From the NCBI GenBank assembly GCA_035248725.1, contig DATFHG010000159.1:1-53297 (forward strand): DNA of 53,297 nt, given 5' to 3'. This stretch comes from DASPMP01 sp035248725 (GTDB lineage: Bacteria; Gemmatimonadota; Gemmatimonadetes; Gemmatimonadales; Gemmatimonadaceae). Numbering within the stretch: position 1 is the stretch's first letter; the number at the start of each line of letters is the position of its first letter. Shown one piece after another: positions 17,616 through 25,302 of this stretch. The notes under the pieces were generated by a model. The model was not told the DNA's origin. It did no database searches and was given only the letters and a program-made list of their open reading frames with translations. The position numbers and the translations under genes were made by a program.

Positions 17616-18092
17616 TTGAAGCCCACCGACGCCCAGAAAAACGACGAGAAGATCTCGATCGCGCGCAACAAGCGCGCGCGCTTCGACTACCATATTCTCG
17701 AGACGTTCGAGGCCGGCCTCGTGCTGGGTGGTACCGAGGTCAAGTCGTTGCGTGACGGCAAGGCGAGCATCGCGGACGCCTACGGCATCGTGCGGGACGG
17801 GGAGATCTTTCTCCTCAACGCACACATCCAGCCCTACGACCGCGGCGGCTACGTGAACCACGAGCCGGCCCGGAGCCGGAAGCTGTTGCTCCACCGCAAG
17901 GAAATCCGTCGTTTGATAGGAGCGGTCGAGCGGCAGGGCCTCACCCTGATCCCGCTGGAACTCTATTTCAAGAAAGGGATAGCCAAGGTGGCACTCGCGC
18001 TCGCCAAGGGGAAAAAGCTCCACGACAAGCGCGATACCGAACGCCAGAGAGACGCCGAGCGGGAGATGGCGCGAGTGAGTCGCACGCGATGA
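17616..18092 (+). CDS. smpB: SsrA-binding protein SmpB
   Basis: Binds tmRNA and delivers it to stalled ribosomes in trans-translation. The 158-residue protein has the typical N-terminus IARNKRARFDYHILETFEAG, the GTEVKSLRDGK block, and the C-terminal tail GKKLHDKRDTERQRD that enters the mRNA channel. It starts at TTG 17616; no better in-frame start exists before the conserved region. A tRNA-Leu lies upstream on the other strand; ssrA (tmRNA) is not visible in the window. Overlaps the amidase gene by four bases. Confidence 0.97.
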   Translation: MKPTDAQKNDEKISIARNKRARFDYHILETFEAGLVLGGTEVKSLRDGKASIADAYGIVRDGEIFLLNAHIQPYDRGGYVNHEPARSRKLLLHRKEIRRLIGAVERQGLTLIPLELYFKKGIAKVALALAKGKKLHDKRDTERQRDAEREMARVSRTR

Positions 18093-18979
18093 TGTTCACG
18101 CTGGTGATCGTGGCCGCGCTGCAGGCAGGAACGCTGCCCGTGCAGTCGGTCGCACAATCCGGAGCCCGTCCTCGTAACACGACGACGGCTCCGCGCCGCG
18201 CGCGCGTGCCGGCGCCACGCGCCGATCGGCTGCCGCCAACGACGGCGCTCGCACGCGTCGTGGTCGACGCGGGACATGGTGGCGTGGACGGCGGCGCCGG
18301 CATGAAACTCGGCGATCGCCTTCGCGAGAAAGACATCACCCTCCAGGTCGCCCTCAAGCTCGGCCAGGTGCTGCGCCAGCGTGGCGTCGATGTCGTCTAC
18401 ACGCGCACGACGGACACGCTCATCGCACTCGCTGACCGCGGCAAGATCGCGAACCAGGCCAACGGCGACGTCTTCATCTCCATCCATGTGAATGCGGCCA
18501 ACCCCAATTGGCGTGATCCGTCCGCTGCTCGCGGCTTCGAGACGTATTTCCTCGCCGAGGCCAAGACCGAGGACGCCCAACGCGTGGAGGCGATGGAAAA
18601 CGAATCGGTCCGATTCGAGACCGCGTCGAATGTGGCGCCGGACGACCCGCTCAATTTCATTCTGAGCGACATGCAACAGAACGAGCACCTGCGCGAATCC
18701 GCCGATCTTGCGGAAATCGTGCAGCGGCACCTCGCGCCCGTTCACCCCGGACCGAGTCGCGGGGTGAAGCAGGCCGGTTTCCGTGTGCTGGTCACGGCGT
18801 TCATGCCCGCGGTACTCGTCGAGCTGGGGTTCGGGACCAATGCGGCGGAAGCGGAATTCCTGTCGTCGCCGTCGAAGCAGAAGCAGCTCGCCAACGCGAT
18901 CGCCGACGGCACGATGGAATACCTCGGCCGTTATCAGCGCCGCATCGGTGGCGGTGCGGCCTCCACGGGTCATGACTGA
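18089..18979 (+). CDS. N-acetylmuramoyl-L-alanine amidase (Amidase_3)
   Basis: Zinc hydrolase cutting the lactyl-amide bond between MurNAc and the stem peptide, usually periplasmic and involved in daughter-cell separation. The 296-residue protein has a signal-like N-terminus (about 1-22), then a disordered Pro/Arg linker. The amidase domain has zinc ligands His63 (DAGHGG), Glu80 and His133 (SIHVNA), with a catalytic Glu in VELGF near 250. No AMIN domain is present. ATG 18089 or 18092 may be used. It overlaps pyrD by eight bases. Confidence 0.92.
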   Translation: MMFTLVIVAALQAGTLPVQSVAQSGARPRNTTTAPRRARVPAPRADRLPPTTALARVVVDAGHGGVDGGAGMKLGDRLREKDITLQVALKLGQVLRQRGVDVVYTRTTDTLIALADRGKIANQANGDVFISIHVNAANPNWRDPSAARGFETYFLAEAKTEDAQRVEAMENESVRFETASNVAPDDPLNFILSDMQQNEHLRESADLAEIVQRHLAPVHPGPSRGVKQAGFRVLVTAFMPAVLVELGFGTNAAEAEFLSSPSKQKQLANAIADGTMEYLGRYQRRIGGGAASTGHD

Positions 18980-19925
18980 GGCGACGACCGGTCGCCTCGA
19001 GGTCTCCGCCGCTTCACTTCAATTTCGTAATCCGATTCTGCTCGCCGCCGGCACGGCCGGCTACGGCGTGGAGCTCGAACGGGTTGTGGATCTGGATGCC
19101 ATCGGCGGCATCGTCACCAAGGCAGTGAGCCTCGAGCCGCGCGCAGGCGCGCCGGAGCCGCGCGTGGCGGAATTCGAGGGCGGGATGATCAACGCCGTGG
19201 GGCTCGCCAATCCCGGCCTCGCCGAGGTCGCACGGACGCACGTTCCGTGGCTCGCCTCGCACTACACGGGTACGCGAAAGGTCTACAACGTCGTGGGATT
19301 CACGGTCGACGAATTCGCGCGCGTCGTCGAGGGTCTCGAAGCGGCCGCTGCAGGCCAGCCGCGCGGCATCGATGGCTTCGAGCTCAATGTCAGCTGCCCG
19401 AACGTGAAGCAGGGTGGCACGGAGTTCGGCGCAGATCCGGACGCCCTGAAGACCGTCGTGAGGCGCGCACGTGCGGAGACGCGGAGACCGATCTTCGTGA
19501 AACTGTCGCCGACTCTCGCCGACATCGCTTCGGCCGCGAAGATCGCGGTGGATTCCGGCGCGGACGGAATCACCGTGGTGAATACCGTTCCCGGTCTGGT
19601 GATCGATGTTGAGCGTCGCCGTCCCGTGCTCGGATTCGGCACGGGGGGCGTAAGCGGACCCGCGATCATGCCGGTCGGGGTGCTGGCGACGTGGAAGGTG
19701 TCACGAGCGGTCACGGTTCCCGTCGTGGGCGTTGGAGGAATCGCCACCGCGACCGACGTGCTGCAGTACATCATGGCTGGCGCGACGCTGGTCGCCCTGG
19801 GCACGGTGGCGCTGCGCGATCCGCGCGCGCCCGCGCAGATCGCAAACGACCTCGCAAAGTGGTGCGCACGTCACAAGGTGCGGAACGTCGTGGACCTCCG
19901 CGGCACGTTGCAATGGCCGTCATGA
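18972..19925 (+). CDS. pyrD: Dihydroorotate dehydrogenase, class 1
   Basis: Fourth step of pyrimidine synthesis, oxidising dihydroorotate to orotate. The 317-residue FMN TIM barrel contains the class 1 catalytic cysteine in ELNVSCPNVK and the FMN phosphate site GVGGIATATD. The class 1B form would use NAD+ through PyrK, which is not in the window. ATG 18972 matches the family start and overlaps the amidase stop; upstream open frame belongs to the amidase gene. Followed by pyrF with a four-base overlap. Confidence 0.95.
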   Translation: MTEATTGRLEVSAASLQFRNPILLAAGTAGYGVELERVVDLDAIGGIVTKAVSLEPRAGAPEPRVAEFEGGMINAVGLANPGLAEVARTHVPWLASHYTGTRKVYNVVGFTVDEFARVVEGLEAAAAGQPRGIDGFELNVSCPNVKQGGTEFGADPDALKTVVRRARAETRRPIFVKLSPTLADIASAAKIAVDSGADGITVVNTVPGLVIDVERRRPVLGFGTGGVSGPAIMPVGVLATWKVSRAVTVPVVGVGGIATATDVLQYIMAGATLVALGTVALRDPRAPAQIANDLAKWCARHKVRNVVDLRGTLQWPS

Positions 19926-20611
19926 CGCGCGTGACGCCAATCGTGGCGCTCGACGTCGCGAATGCACCGGCCGCGTTGGACATCGTCGATCTCCTCGGTG
20001 ATCGGTGTCGCTTCTACAAGATCGGCAGTGAGCTGTTCACGGCCGAAGGGCCGGCCATCATAAAGTCCGTCCGGTCGCGTGGCGCGGAGGTGTTTCTCGA
20101 CCTCAAGTTTCACGACATCCCGAATACCGTTCGCGGGTCGGTACGTTCGGCGGCGGTGCTCGGGGTGAAGCTCCTGACGGTGCATGCCTCAGGCGGCGAG
20201 GCGATGCTGCAGGCGGCGGTCGAGGGCGCGGGCGACAGGTGTGGAATCCTGGCCGTCACGGTCCTGACGTCGCTCGACACCAGAGCGTTGTCGCACACGT
20301 GGGGAAAGGCGGTCGACGACATGCCGTCGGAGGTGCTTCGCCTCGCGACTCTCGCGCGTGCCGCGGGGGTGCCTGGCATCGTATGCAGCGGCCGCGAGGC
20401 CGCGGCTGTGCGAGCGATGTTCGGCGAGTCGCTCTTCACGTTGGTGCCTGGAATCCGACTGGCGGGCGGCGACAGTCAGGATCAGGCGCGCGTGGTCACA
20501 CCGCACGAGGCCGCGGCGGCGGGCGCGCGGTATATCGTGCTGGGCCGAGCGGTCACAGCTGCGAAATCGCCGCGGGACGCCATGTCGGCAGTCCTGTCGG
20601 ACTTGTCTTAA
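19922..20611 (+). CDS. pyrF: Orotidine 5'-phosphate decarboxylase
   Basis: Final step of UMP synthesis. The 229-residue protein has IVALDV at the N-terminus, the catalytic block DLKFHDIPNTV containing the Asp-x-Lys-x2-Asp network, and the C-terminal phosphate-binding VPGIRLAGG and IVLGRAVT. ATG 19922 gives the ATGA overlap with pyrD; ATG 19913 would add three residues. Together with pyrD and carB further on, three de novo pyrimidine genes lie in the window, but not in one operon. Ended by a terminator at 20640. Confidence 0.96.
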   Translation: MTRVTPIVALDVANAPAALDIVDLLGDRCRFYKIGSELFTAEGPAIIKSVRSRGAEVFLDLKFHDIPNTVRGSVRSAAVLGVKLLTVHASGGEAMLQAAVEGAGDRCGILAVTVLTSLDTRALSHTWGKAVDDMPSEVLRLATLARAAGVPGIVCSGREAAAVRAMFGESLFTLVPGIRLAGGDSQDQARVVTPHEAAAAGARYIVLGRAVTAAKSPRDAMSAVLSDLS

Positions 20612-20639
20612 GTGGATGCCTCTGCTACTGTTAGAGGCT

Positions 20640-20660
20640 GCCCAGCCAACTGGGCATTTT
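20640..20660 (+). terminator. Terminator after pyrF
   Basis: Six-base-pair stem GCCCAG/CTGGGC with loop CCAA is followed by ATTTTCT. It divides the pyrimidine genes from the ribosomal cluster. A smaller hairpin CCTCT/AGAGG lies just before it. Confidence 0.65.
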
Positions 20661-20685
20661 CTGTCGACTCGTTGACGAGGTTCTC

Positions 20686-20802
20686 GTGAAAGTTCGCACC
20701 AGCGTGAAGCCGATCTGCGAGCACTGCAAGGTGGTCAAGCGCAACGGCGTGACGCGAGTCATCTGCAAGCGCAACCCGAAGCACAAGCAGCGTCAGGGCT
20801 GA
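20686..20802 (+). CDS. rpmJ: Large ribosomal subunit protein L36 (bL36)
   Basis: A 38-residue zinc-binding ribosomal protein: MKVRTSVKPICEHCKVVKRN followed by a C-terminal part ending KHKQRQG. It contains the classic Cys-x2-Cys, Cys and His ligands of bL36 (C-type). The start is GTG 20686 with GACGAGG upstream, and the stop is TGA 20800-20802. It is only three bases before rpsM, the usual gene order at the head of the alpha cluster. Confidence 0.95.
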   Translation: MKVRTSVKPICEHCKVVKRNGVTRVICKRNPKHKQRQG

Positions 20803-20805
20803 TAC

Positions 20806-21183
20806 ATGGCACGCATCTCGGGCGTGGATCTTCCGCGCGAAAAGAAAGTCGAAGTCGGCCTCACGTACATCTACGGGATTGGCCGCCACAATGCGCACGA
20901 CATCATGGAGAAGGCGGGGATCGACCCCAACCTTCGCATCCGCGAGCTGTCTGACGCGGACGTGAACCGCCTCCGTCAGGTGATCGAGCGTGATTACAAG
21001 GTCGAAGGCGCGCTGCGCACCGAAGTCGCGATGAACATCAAGCGGTTGATGGACATCGGCTCGTACCGCGGCATCCGCCACCGCCGTGGGCTTCCAGTCC
21101 GTGGCCAGCGTACGCATACGAACGCGCGCACCAAGAAGGGTCCGCGTCGCGCCATCGCCGGCAAGAAGAAGGTGACCAAGTAA
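20806..21183 (+). CDS. rpsM: Small ribosomal subunit protein S13
   Basis: A 125-residue 30S head protein touching the 16S rRNA and the 50S subunit. Recognised by MARISGVDLPREKKVEVGLTY at the start, the GIGRHNA loop and the basic tail RGLPVRGQRTHTNARTKKGP. It follows rpmJ by three bases and shares its last base with rpsK. Confidence 0.98.
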   Translation: MARISGVDLPREKKVEVGLTYIYGIGRHNAHDIMEKAGIDPNLRIRELSDADVNRLRQVIERDYKVEGALRTEVAMNIKRLMDIGSYRGIRHRRGLPVRGQRTHTNARTKKGPRRAIAGKKKVTK

Positions 21184-21560
21184 TGGCTACCGGCAAGAAG
21201 GCAAAGCGCGCGGTCGAGCCCGAAGGCATCGCGCACATCGCGGCGACGTTCAACAACACGACCGTTACCATCACGGACATGCACGGGAACGCCATCTCCT
21301 GGGGTTCCTCGGGCAAGGCAGGCTTCAAGGGGTCCAAGAAGAGCACACCGTTCGCGGCGACGGTCGCGGCGGAGCAGGCCGCTCGCGAGGCGCTCAGCGC
21401 CGGCGTGAAGCGCGTGCACGTGCGGGTCCAGGGGCCTGGCAGCGGTCGCGAGTCGGCCATTCAAGCGCTGGCGGCGGCGGGGCTTCAGGTGAAGTCCATC
21501 AAGGACGTCACTCCGATTCCGCACAATGGCTGTCGTCCGCCGAAGCGGCGTCGCGTCTAA
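21183..21560 (+). CDS. rpsK: Small ribosomal subunit protein S11
   Basis: A 125-residue platform protein of the 30S subunit, with AHIAATFNNTTVTITD, the GFKGSKKSTPFAA block and the C-terminal NGCRPPKRRRV. It lies between rpsM and rpoA; in many bacteria rpsD follows here, but it does not in this genome. Confidence 0.98.
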   Translation: MATGKKAKRAVEPEGIAHIAATFNNTTVTITDMHGNAISWGSSGKAGFKGSKKSTPFAATVAAEQAAREALSAGVKRVHVRVQGPGSGRESAIQALAAAGLQVKSIKDVTPIPHNGCRPPKRRRV

Positions 21561-21636
21561 CAACTGTAGGTCGTAGTTCGGTCGGAGCCTTCACCTCCAT
21601 TCGAGTCTGCCGCGCGTGAAGGGCGGGGCAGAGCGA

Positions 21637-21652
21637 TGCCGGGCAACCGGCA
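21637..21652 (+). other. GNRA-type hairpin in the rpsK-rpoA spacer
   Basis: TGCCGG and CCGGCA pair perfectly around a GCAA tetraloop, ending 16 bases before the rpoA ATG. The 108-base spacer is the longest in this cluster. The hairpin may affect rpoA translation or mRNA stability; an upstream in-frame ATG at 21636 would place it inside the coding sequence. Confidence 0.45.
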
Positions 21653-21668
21653 AGACCCCAATTCATCA

Positions 21669-22739
21669 ATGCCAACCATCGATCTTCGCGGACTCGTACG
21701 TCCGCAGCTCGTCGAGAGCACCAAGCGCGACGACAATCCCAACGTCGCGGAGTTCCGTCTTCAGCCGCTCGAGCGCGGCTTTGGCCATACGCTCGGCAAC
21801 GCGATGCGGCGCATGCTGCTGTCGTCGCTCCGCGGGTCCGCGGTGTGGGGCTTCCGCATCGACGGTGTGGTGCACGAGCATCAGACCATCCCCGGTGTCG
21901 TCGAAGACGTGCACCAGATCATCGGCAACCTGAAGGCCCTTACCCTGTCGCTCGACGAAGGTGTCGAAGACGTCGTCCTTCGCGTCACGAAGGGTGAAGC
22001 CGGCCCGGTCACCGCGGCCGACATCCAGCAGGACACTGCGGGCGTACGCGTGGTGAACCCCGCGCAGCATCTCTTCACGCTGCAGGACGATCGCGACGTG
22101 TCGATGGAGCTGTATGTGAACAAGGGACGCGGCTACGTCGAGGCGGATCAGCATCCGCTCGATCGCGGCTTGCCGGTCGATCTCGTTCGTGTGGACTCCA
22201 TCTACAATCCCGTCCGCCGCGCCAACTTCTCCGTCGCCGAGACTCGCGTGGGGCAGCGCACGGACTACGATCGTCTCACGCTGACGGTCGAGACCAACGG
22301 AACGATCTCGCCCGAGGAAGCGGTGAGCTACGCGGCGGCGCTCGCGCAGACGCACTTCCAGTACTTCGTCGAGTTCGGCACGCATGCGTCCGCGCCGCTC
22401 GGTCTCGCCATGGACACCGGCGATGGCGACGCGGGCAAGCTGGCGTCCAAGCTGCGCACACCGATCGACGACCTCGAGCTCTCGGTGCGGTCGGTGAACT
22501 CGCTCAAGAACTCGAACATCCGGACGCTCGGCGATCTCGTGCGCCAGACGGAGAGCCAGATCCTGCAGGTCAAGAATTTCGGAAAGAAATCGCTCCAGGA
22601 GATCGCGGATCTTCTCGAGCGCGAACGACTGAACTTTGGGATGCGGTTTGAAGAGGCCGACGGTGGGCTGCGCGTGCTCGATTGGGGTACGCCGCCGAGC
22701 CAGGCCGCCGCTGCCGCTCCTGACGACATGGAGGAGTGA
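21669..22739 (+). CDS. rpoA: RNA polymerase alpha subunit
   Basis: Dimerises to scaffold the RNA polymerase core; its C-terminal domain binds UP elements and activators. The 356-residue protein has the N-terminal assembly domain (EFRLQPLERGFGHTLGNAMRR motif region) and an alpha-CTD with LSVRSVNSLKNSNI, where the Arg corresponds to E. coli Arg265, and NFGKKSLQEI. A 25-residue polar tail follows. ATG 21669 fits the family start MPTIDLRGLV; ATG 21636 would add 11 unrelated residues but has a slightly better purine-rich site before it. Confidence 0.96.
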   Translation: MPTIDLRGLVRPQLVESTKRDDNPNVAEFRLQPLERGFGHTLGNAMRRMLLSSLRGSAVWGFRIDGVVHEHQTIPGVVEDVHQIIGNLKALTLSLDEGVEDVVLRVTKGEAGPVTAADIQQDTAGVRVVNPAQHLFTLQDDRDVSMELYVNKGRGYVEADQHPLDRGLPVDLVRVDSIYNPVRRANFSVAETRVGQRTDYDRLTLTVETNGTISPEEAVSYAAALAQTHFQYFVEFGTHASAPLGLAMDTGDGDAGKLASKLRTPIDDLELSVRSVNSLKNSNIRTLGDLVRQTESQILQVKNFGKKSLQEIADLLERERLNFGMRFEEADGGLRVLDWGTPPSQAAAAAPDDMEE

Positions 22740-22743
22740 GGCA

Positions 22744-23100
22744 ATGCGGCATCGCAAGGCGGGGCGGCAGCTTCGCCGCACGAGCGAGCAGAAGCTCGCG
22801 CTGATGCGGAATCTCGCGACGTCGCTCATCGAGAGCGGCGCCATCGAGACCACCGAAGCCAAGGCCAAGGAACTGCGCCCGTTCGTGGAGAAGCTCATCA
22901 CGAAGGCGAAGACCGGGACGCTGCACGCGCGCCGGCTGGCGGGACGCGACATTCAGAAGCGCGCGGCGGCCGACAAGCTGTTCCAGGAGATCGGGCCGAA
23001 GTTCGCGAAGCGGACCGGTGGTTACACGCGCATTCTCAAGACCGGTCACCGGAAAGGTGACGGTGCCGAGATGGCGCGCATCGAGCTGGTGGAGGATTAA
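22744..23100 (+). CDS. rplQ: Large ribosomal subunit protein L17
   Basis: A 118-residue protein near the peptide exit tunnel. Identified by MRHRKAGRQLRRTSEQKLAL and the ARIELVED C-terminus. Starts four bases after rpoA; the longer open frame upstream belongs to rpoA in another frame. The usual end of the alpha operon, here followed by rpmB. Confidence 0.97.
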   Translation: MRHRKAGRQLRRTSEQKLALMRNLATSLIESGAIETTEAKAKELRPFVEKLITKAKTGTLHARRLAGRDIQKRAAADKLFQEIGPKFAKRTGGYTRILKTGHRKGDGAEMARIELVED

Positions 23101-23103
23101 GGC

Positions 23104-23328
23104 ATGGCACAGATCGATCGCAGCCGCTGTTATGTGTGCGGCAAGGGCGTGACCTTTGGCAACAACGTGTCGCACGCGAACAACAAGACGCGGCGCACAT
23201 GGAAGCCGAACCTGCAGGTCGCGCGTATCGTCGGCCCCGAAGGCAAGATCATCAAGGTGAAGGTGTGCACCGCTTGCCTGAACGCCGGCAAGGTGAAGCG
23301 CGCGCCGCGGGGTGCGGCGGTCGCGTGA
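23104..23328 (+). CDS. rpmB: Large ribosomal subunit protein L28
   Basis: A 74-residue ribosomal protein beginning MAQIDRSRCYVCGKGVTFGN and containing the VSHANNKTRRTWKPN core. It has two Cys-x2-Cys pairs (CYVC, CTAC), the zinc-binding C+ form. Placed three bases after rplQ, an unusual location since rpmB usually pairs with rpmG elsewhere. Terminated by the hairpin at 23357. Confidence 0.97.
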   Translation: MAQIDRSRCYVCGKGVTFGNNVSHANNKTRRTWKPNLQVARIVGPEGKIIKVKVCTACLNAGKVKRAPRGAAVA

Positions 23329-23356
23329 GCGGTGCTCCGCGATTCGCCGACGTCGA

Positions 23357-23380
23357 GGGGAGCTTCTAGCTCCCCTTTTT
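23357..23380 (+). terminator. Strong terminator of the ribosomal cluster
   Basis: A perfect 7-base-pair stem GGGGAGC/GCTCCCC with loop TTCTA is followed directly by TTTTT. It ends only 10 bases before the gmd ATG, leaving no room for a separate promoter and ribosome binding site between them. Confidence 0.9.
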
Positions 23381-23390
23381 CTTGACGCAC

Positions 23391-24359
23391 ATGCCCACCG
23401 CGCTCATCACCGGAATCACAGGACAGGATGGCTCCTACCTGGCGGAGTTCCTGCTCGGCAAGGGATACAAGGTCGTGGGCATCGTGCGGCGCAGCTCCAC
23501 CACTCCGTACGAGCGCATCGCCCACCTGATCGACAAGATCGACCTCGTGTCCGCGGACCTGCTCGATCAGACGTCGCTCACGGACGTGGTCCACGACTAC
23601 CAGCCGCAGGAGATCTACAACCTCGCGGCGCAGAGCTTCGTACAGACATCGTGGAATCAGCCCGTGCTCACCGGCGAATTCACCGCCCTCGGCGTCACGC
23701 GGATGCTCGAAGCGATGAAAAAAGCGGCGCCGAAGGCGCGCTTCTACCAGGCCAGTTCCAGTGAGCAGTTTGGAAAGGTGCACGAGTCGCCGCAGCGCGA
23801 GAGCACGCCATTCTATCCGCGCAGCCCGTACGGTGTGGCAAAAGTCTATGGGCACTGGATCACCGTGAATTACCGCGAAAGCTTCAATCTCTTTGCGGTA
23901 TCCGGCATCCTCTTCAATCATGAAAGCCCCCGTCGCGGACTGGAGTTCGTCACGCGCAAGGTCACCGACGCGGCAAGCCGCATCAAGCTCGGTCAGCAAT
24001 CCGAGCTCCTCCTCGGGAATCTCGAGGCACGACGCGACTGGGGTTTCGCCGGCGACTATGTGGAAGCGATGTGGCGCATGCTGCAGCAGGACACGCCGCG
24101 CGATTACGTGATCGGCACCGGTGAGACACGCTCAGTGCGCGAGCTGTGTGAGGTGGCATTCGCGTACCTCGATCTCGATTACCGCGAATACGTTCGGCCG
24201 GACCCACGCTATTTCCGACCTGCCGAAGTCGACCTGCTCGTCGCGGACGCCAGCCGTGCACGCAAGGAGATTGGGTGGCAGCCTCGTCTCTCATTCCGCG
24301 ATCTCATCCACCTCATGGTGGATGCCGATCTGCAGCGACACCGCACGGCACGTGTCTAG
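23391..24359 (+). CDS. gmd: GDP-mannose 4,6-dehydratase
   Basis: Converts GDP-D-mannose to GDP-4-keto-6-deoxymannose. The 322-residue extended SDR has the NADP motif TGITGQDGSYLAE (7-19), the SSSEQFG catalytic block and SPYGVAK with Tyr147 and Lys151, then LFNHESPRRG. ATG 23391 is taken; TTG 23382 would add three residues. No Shine-Dalgarno precedes either. Overlaps rmd by eight bases. Product feeds GDP-D-rhamnose synthesis through rmd. Confidence 0.95.
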   Translation: MPTALITGITGQDGSYLAEFLLGKGYKVVGIVRRSSTTPYERIAHLIDKIDLVSADLLDQTSLTDVVHDYQPQEIYNLAAQSFVQTSWNQPVLTGEFTALGVTRMLEAMKKAAPKARFYQASSSEQFGKVHESPQRESTPFYPRSPYGVAKVYGHWITVNYRESFNLFAVSGILFNHESPRRGLEFVTRKVTDAASRIKLGQQSELLLGNLEARRDWGFAGDYVEAMWRMLQQDTPRDYVIGTGETRSVRELCEVAFAYLDLDYREYVRPDPRYFRPAEVDLLVADASRARKEIGWQPRLSFRDLIHLMVDADLQRHRTARV

Positions 24360-25302
24360 GGTTCTCATCACGGGCAGTAATGGGTTCGTCGGCCAGTGGC
24401 TGATTCGCGACCTCATCCAGAAACTGTGGGAGGTGCATGCGGGGGTCATCCATTGGCCTCCGAAAGCGCCATTGCTGTCGCCGGAAGAGCATCACGCAGT
24501 GCGATGGACGATGCTCGACATTCGCTCGGACGACGAAGTAGCGAGAGCGATCGATGACAGCGCCCCCGAATACATCGTCCATCTCGCAGGAATCGCCTTC
24601 GCGCCGGAAGCCAATGCTTCGCCCGTCCGTTCCCTGGACATCAACGCGCTCGGAGCTGCGCGGCTGCTGACGCATGTCGCCCGGCTTCGCGCACACAAGC
24701 CACGTGTTCTCGTGGTAGGCAGTGCGGAGCAATACGGCGCGCAGCCGGCGTCTGCCTATCCCATCGCCGAGACCGCGCCCCTCAGGCCCCTGACTTCGTA
24801 CGCGGCGGGGAAAGCTGCACAGGAATTGGTTGCGCTGCAGGTGTTCCGGGGCGAGGACGTTCCGATCATCTGCACGCGGAGCTTCAATCATTCCGGCGTG
24901 GGACACGGCGAGAGCTATCTACTGCCCAGTCTGATTCGCCGTGTCCGCGCGCTACCGGCGAACGATGCGGTACTTCCCATCGGGAACGCGGATGTCGTCC
25001 GGGACTACCTCCACGTTGCGGATGTCGTACACGCATACATTCAACTGCTCGAGCGCGGTGAACCCGGAGAGGTCTACAACGTCTGTAGCGGCGAAGGGAT
25101 CACCGTGCGTGACCTGGCTGCGCGGGTGGTGCGTCGCGCCGGATCGAACGCGCGCGTCGCCTCGGAGGAGTCACTGCGCCGCAAGAATGACGTTCCCATA
25201 TTAGTCGGCGACAATCGGAAGCTACGCGCGGTTACGGGGTGGACGCCGCGCCACTCGGTCGACGACATCATCGACGATCTTTTGCATGCCGCGACGCGCT
25301 GA
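24352..25302 (+). CDS. rmd: GDP-4-keto-6-deoxymannose reductase
   Basis: Reduces the Gmd product to GDP-D-rhamnose, a donor for surface polysaccharide. The 316-residue extended SDR begins VSRVLITGSNGFVGQWL, with the active-site YAAGK motif in TSYAAGKAAQE and RSFNHSGVGH, which resembles Rmd rather than the epimerase-reductase Fcl that gives GDP-L-fucose. The GTG overlaps the gmd stop. It overlaps carB by 17 bases. Confidence 0.85.
   Translation: MSRVLITGSNGFVGQWLIRDLIQKLWEVHAGVIHWPPKAPLLSPEEHHAVRWTMLDIRSDDEVARAIDDSAPEYIVHLAGIAFAPEANASPVRSLDINALGAARLLTHVARLRAHKPRVLVVGSAEQYGAQPASAYPIAETAPLRPLTSYAAGKAAQELVALQVFRGEDVPIICTRSFNHSGVGHGESYLLPSLIRRVRALPANDAVLPIGNADVVRDYLHVADVVHAYIQLLERGEPGEVYNVCSGEGITVRDLAARVVRRAGSNARVASEESLRRKNDVPILVGDNRKLRAVTGWTPRHSVDDIIDDLLHAATR

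Noticed and set aside
21561..21668. SAM-type riboswitch before rpoA, because GGGCAACCGG resembles part of SAM-I
   Set aside because: The other conserved SAM-I parts (GAGGGA, kink-turn) are absent and the gene context does not fit.
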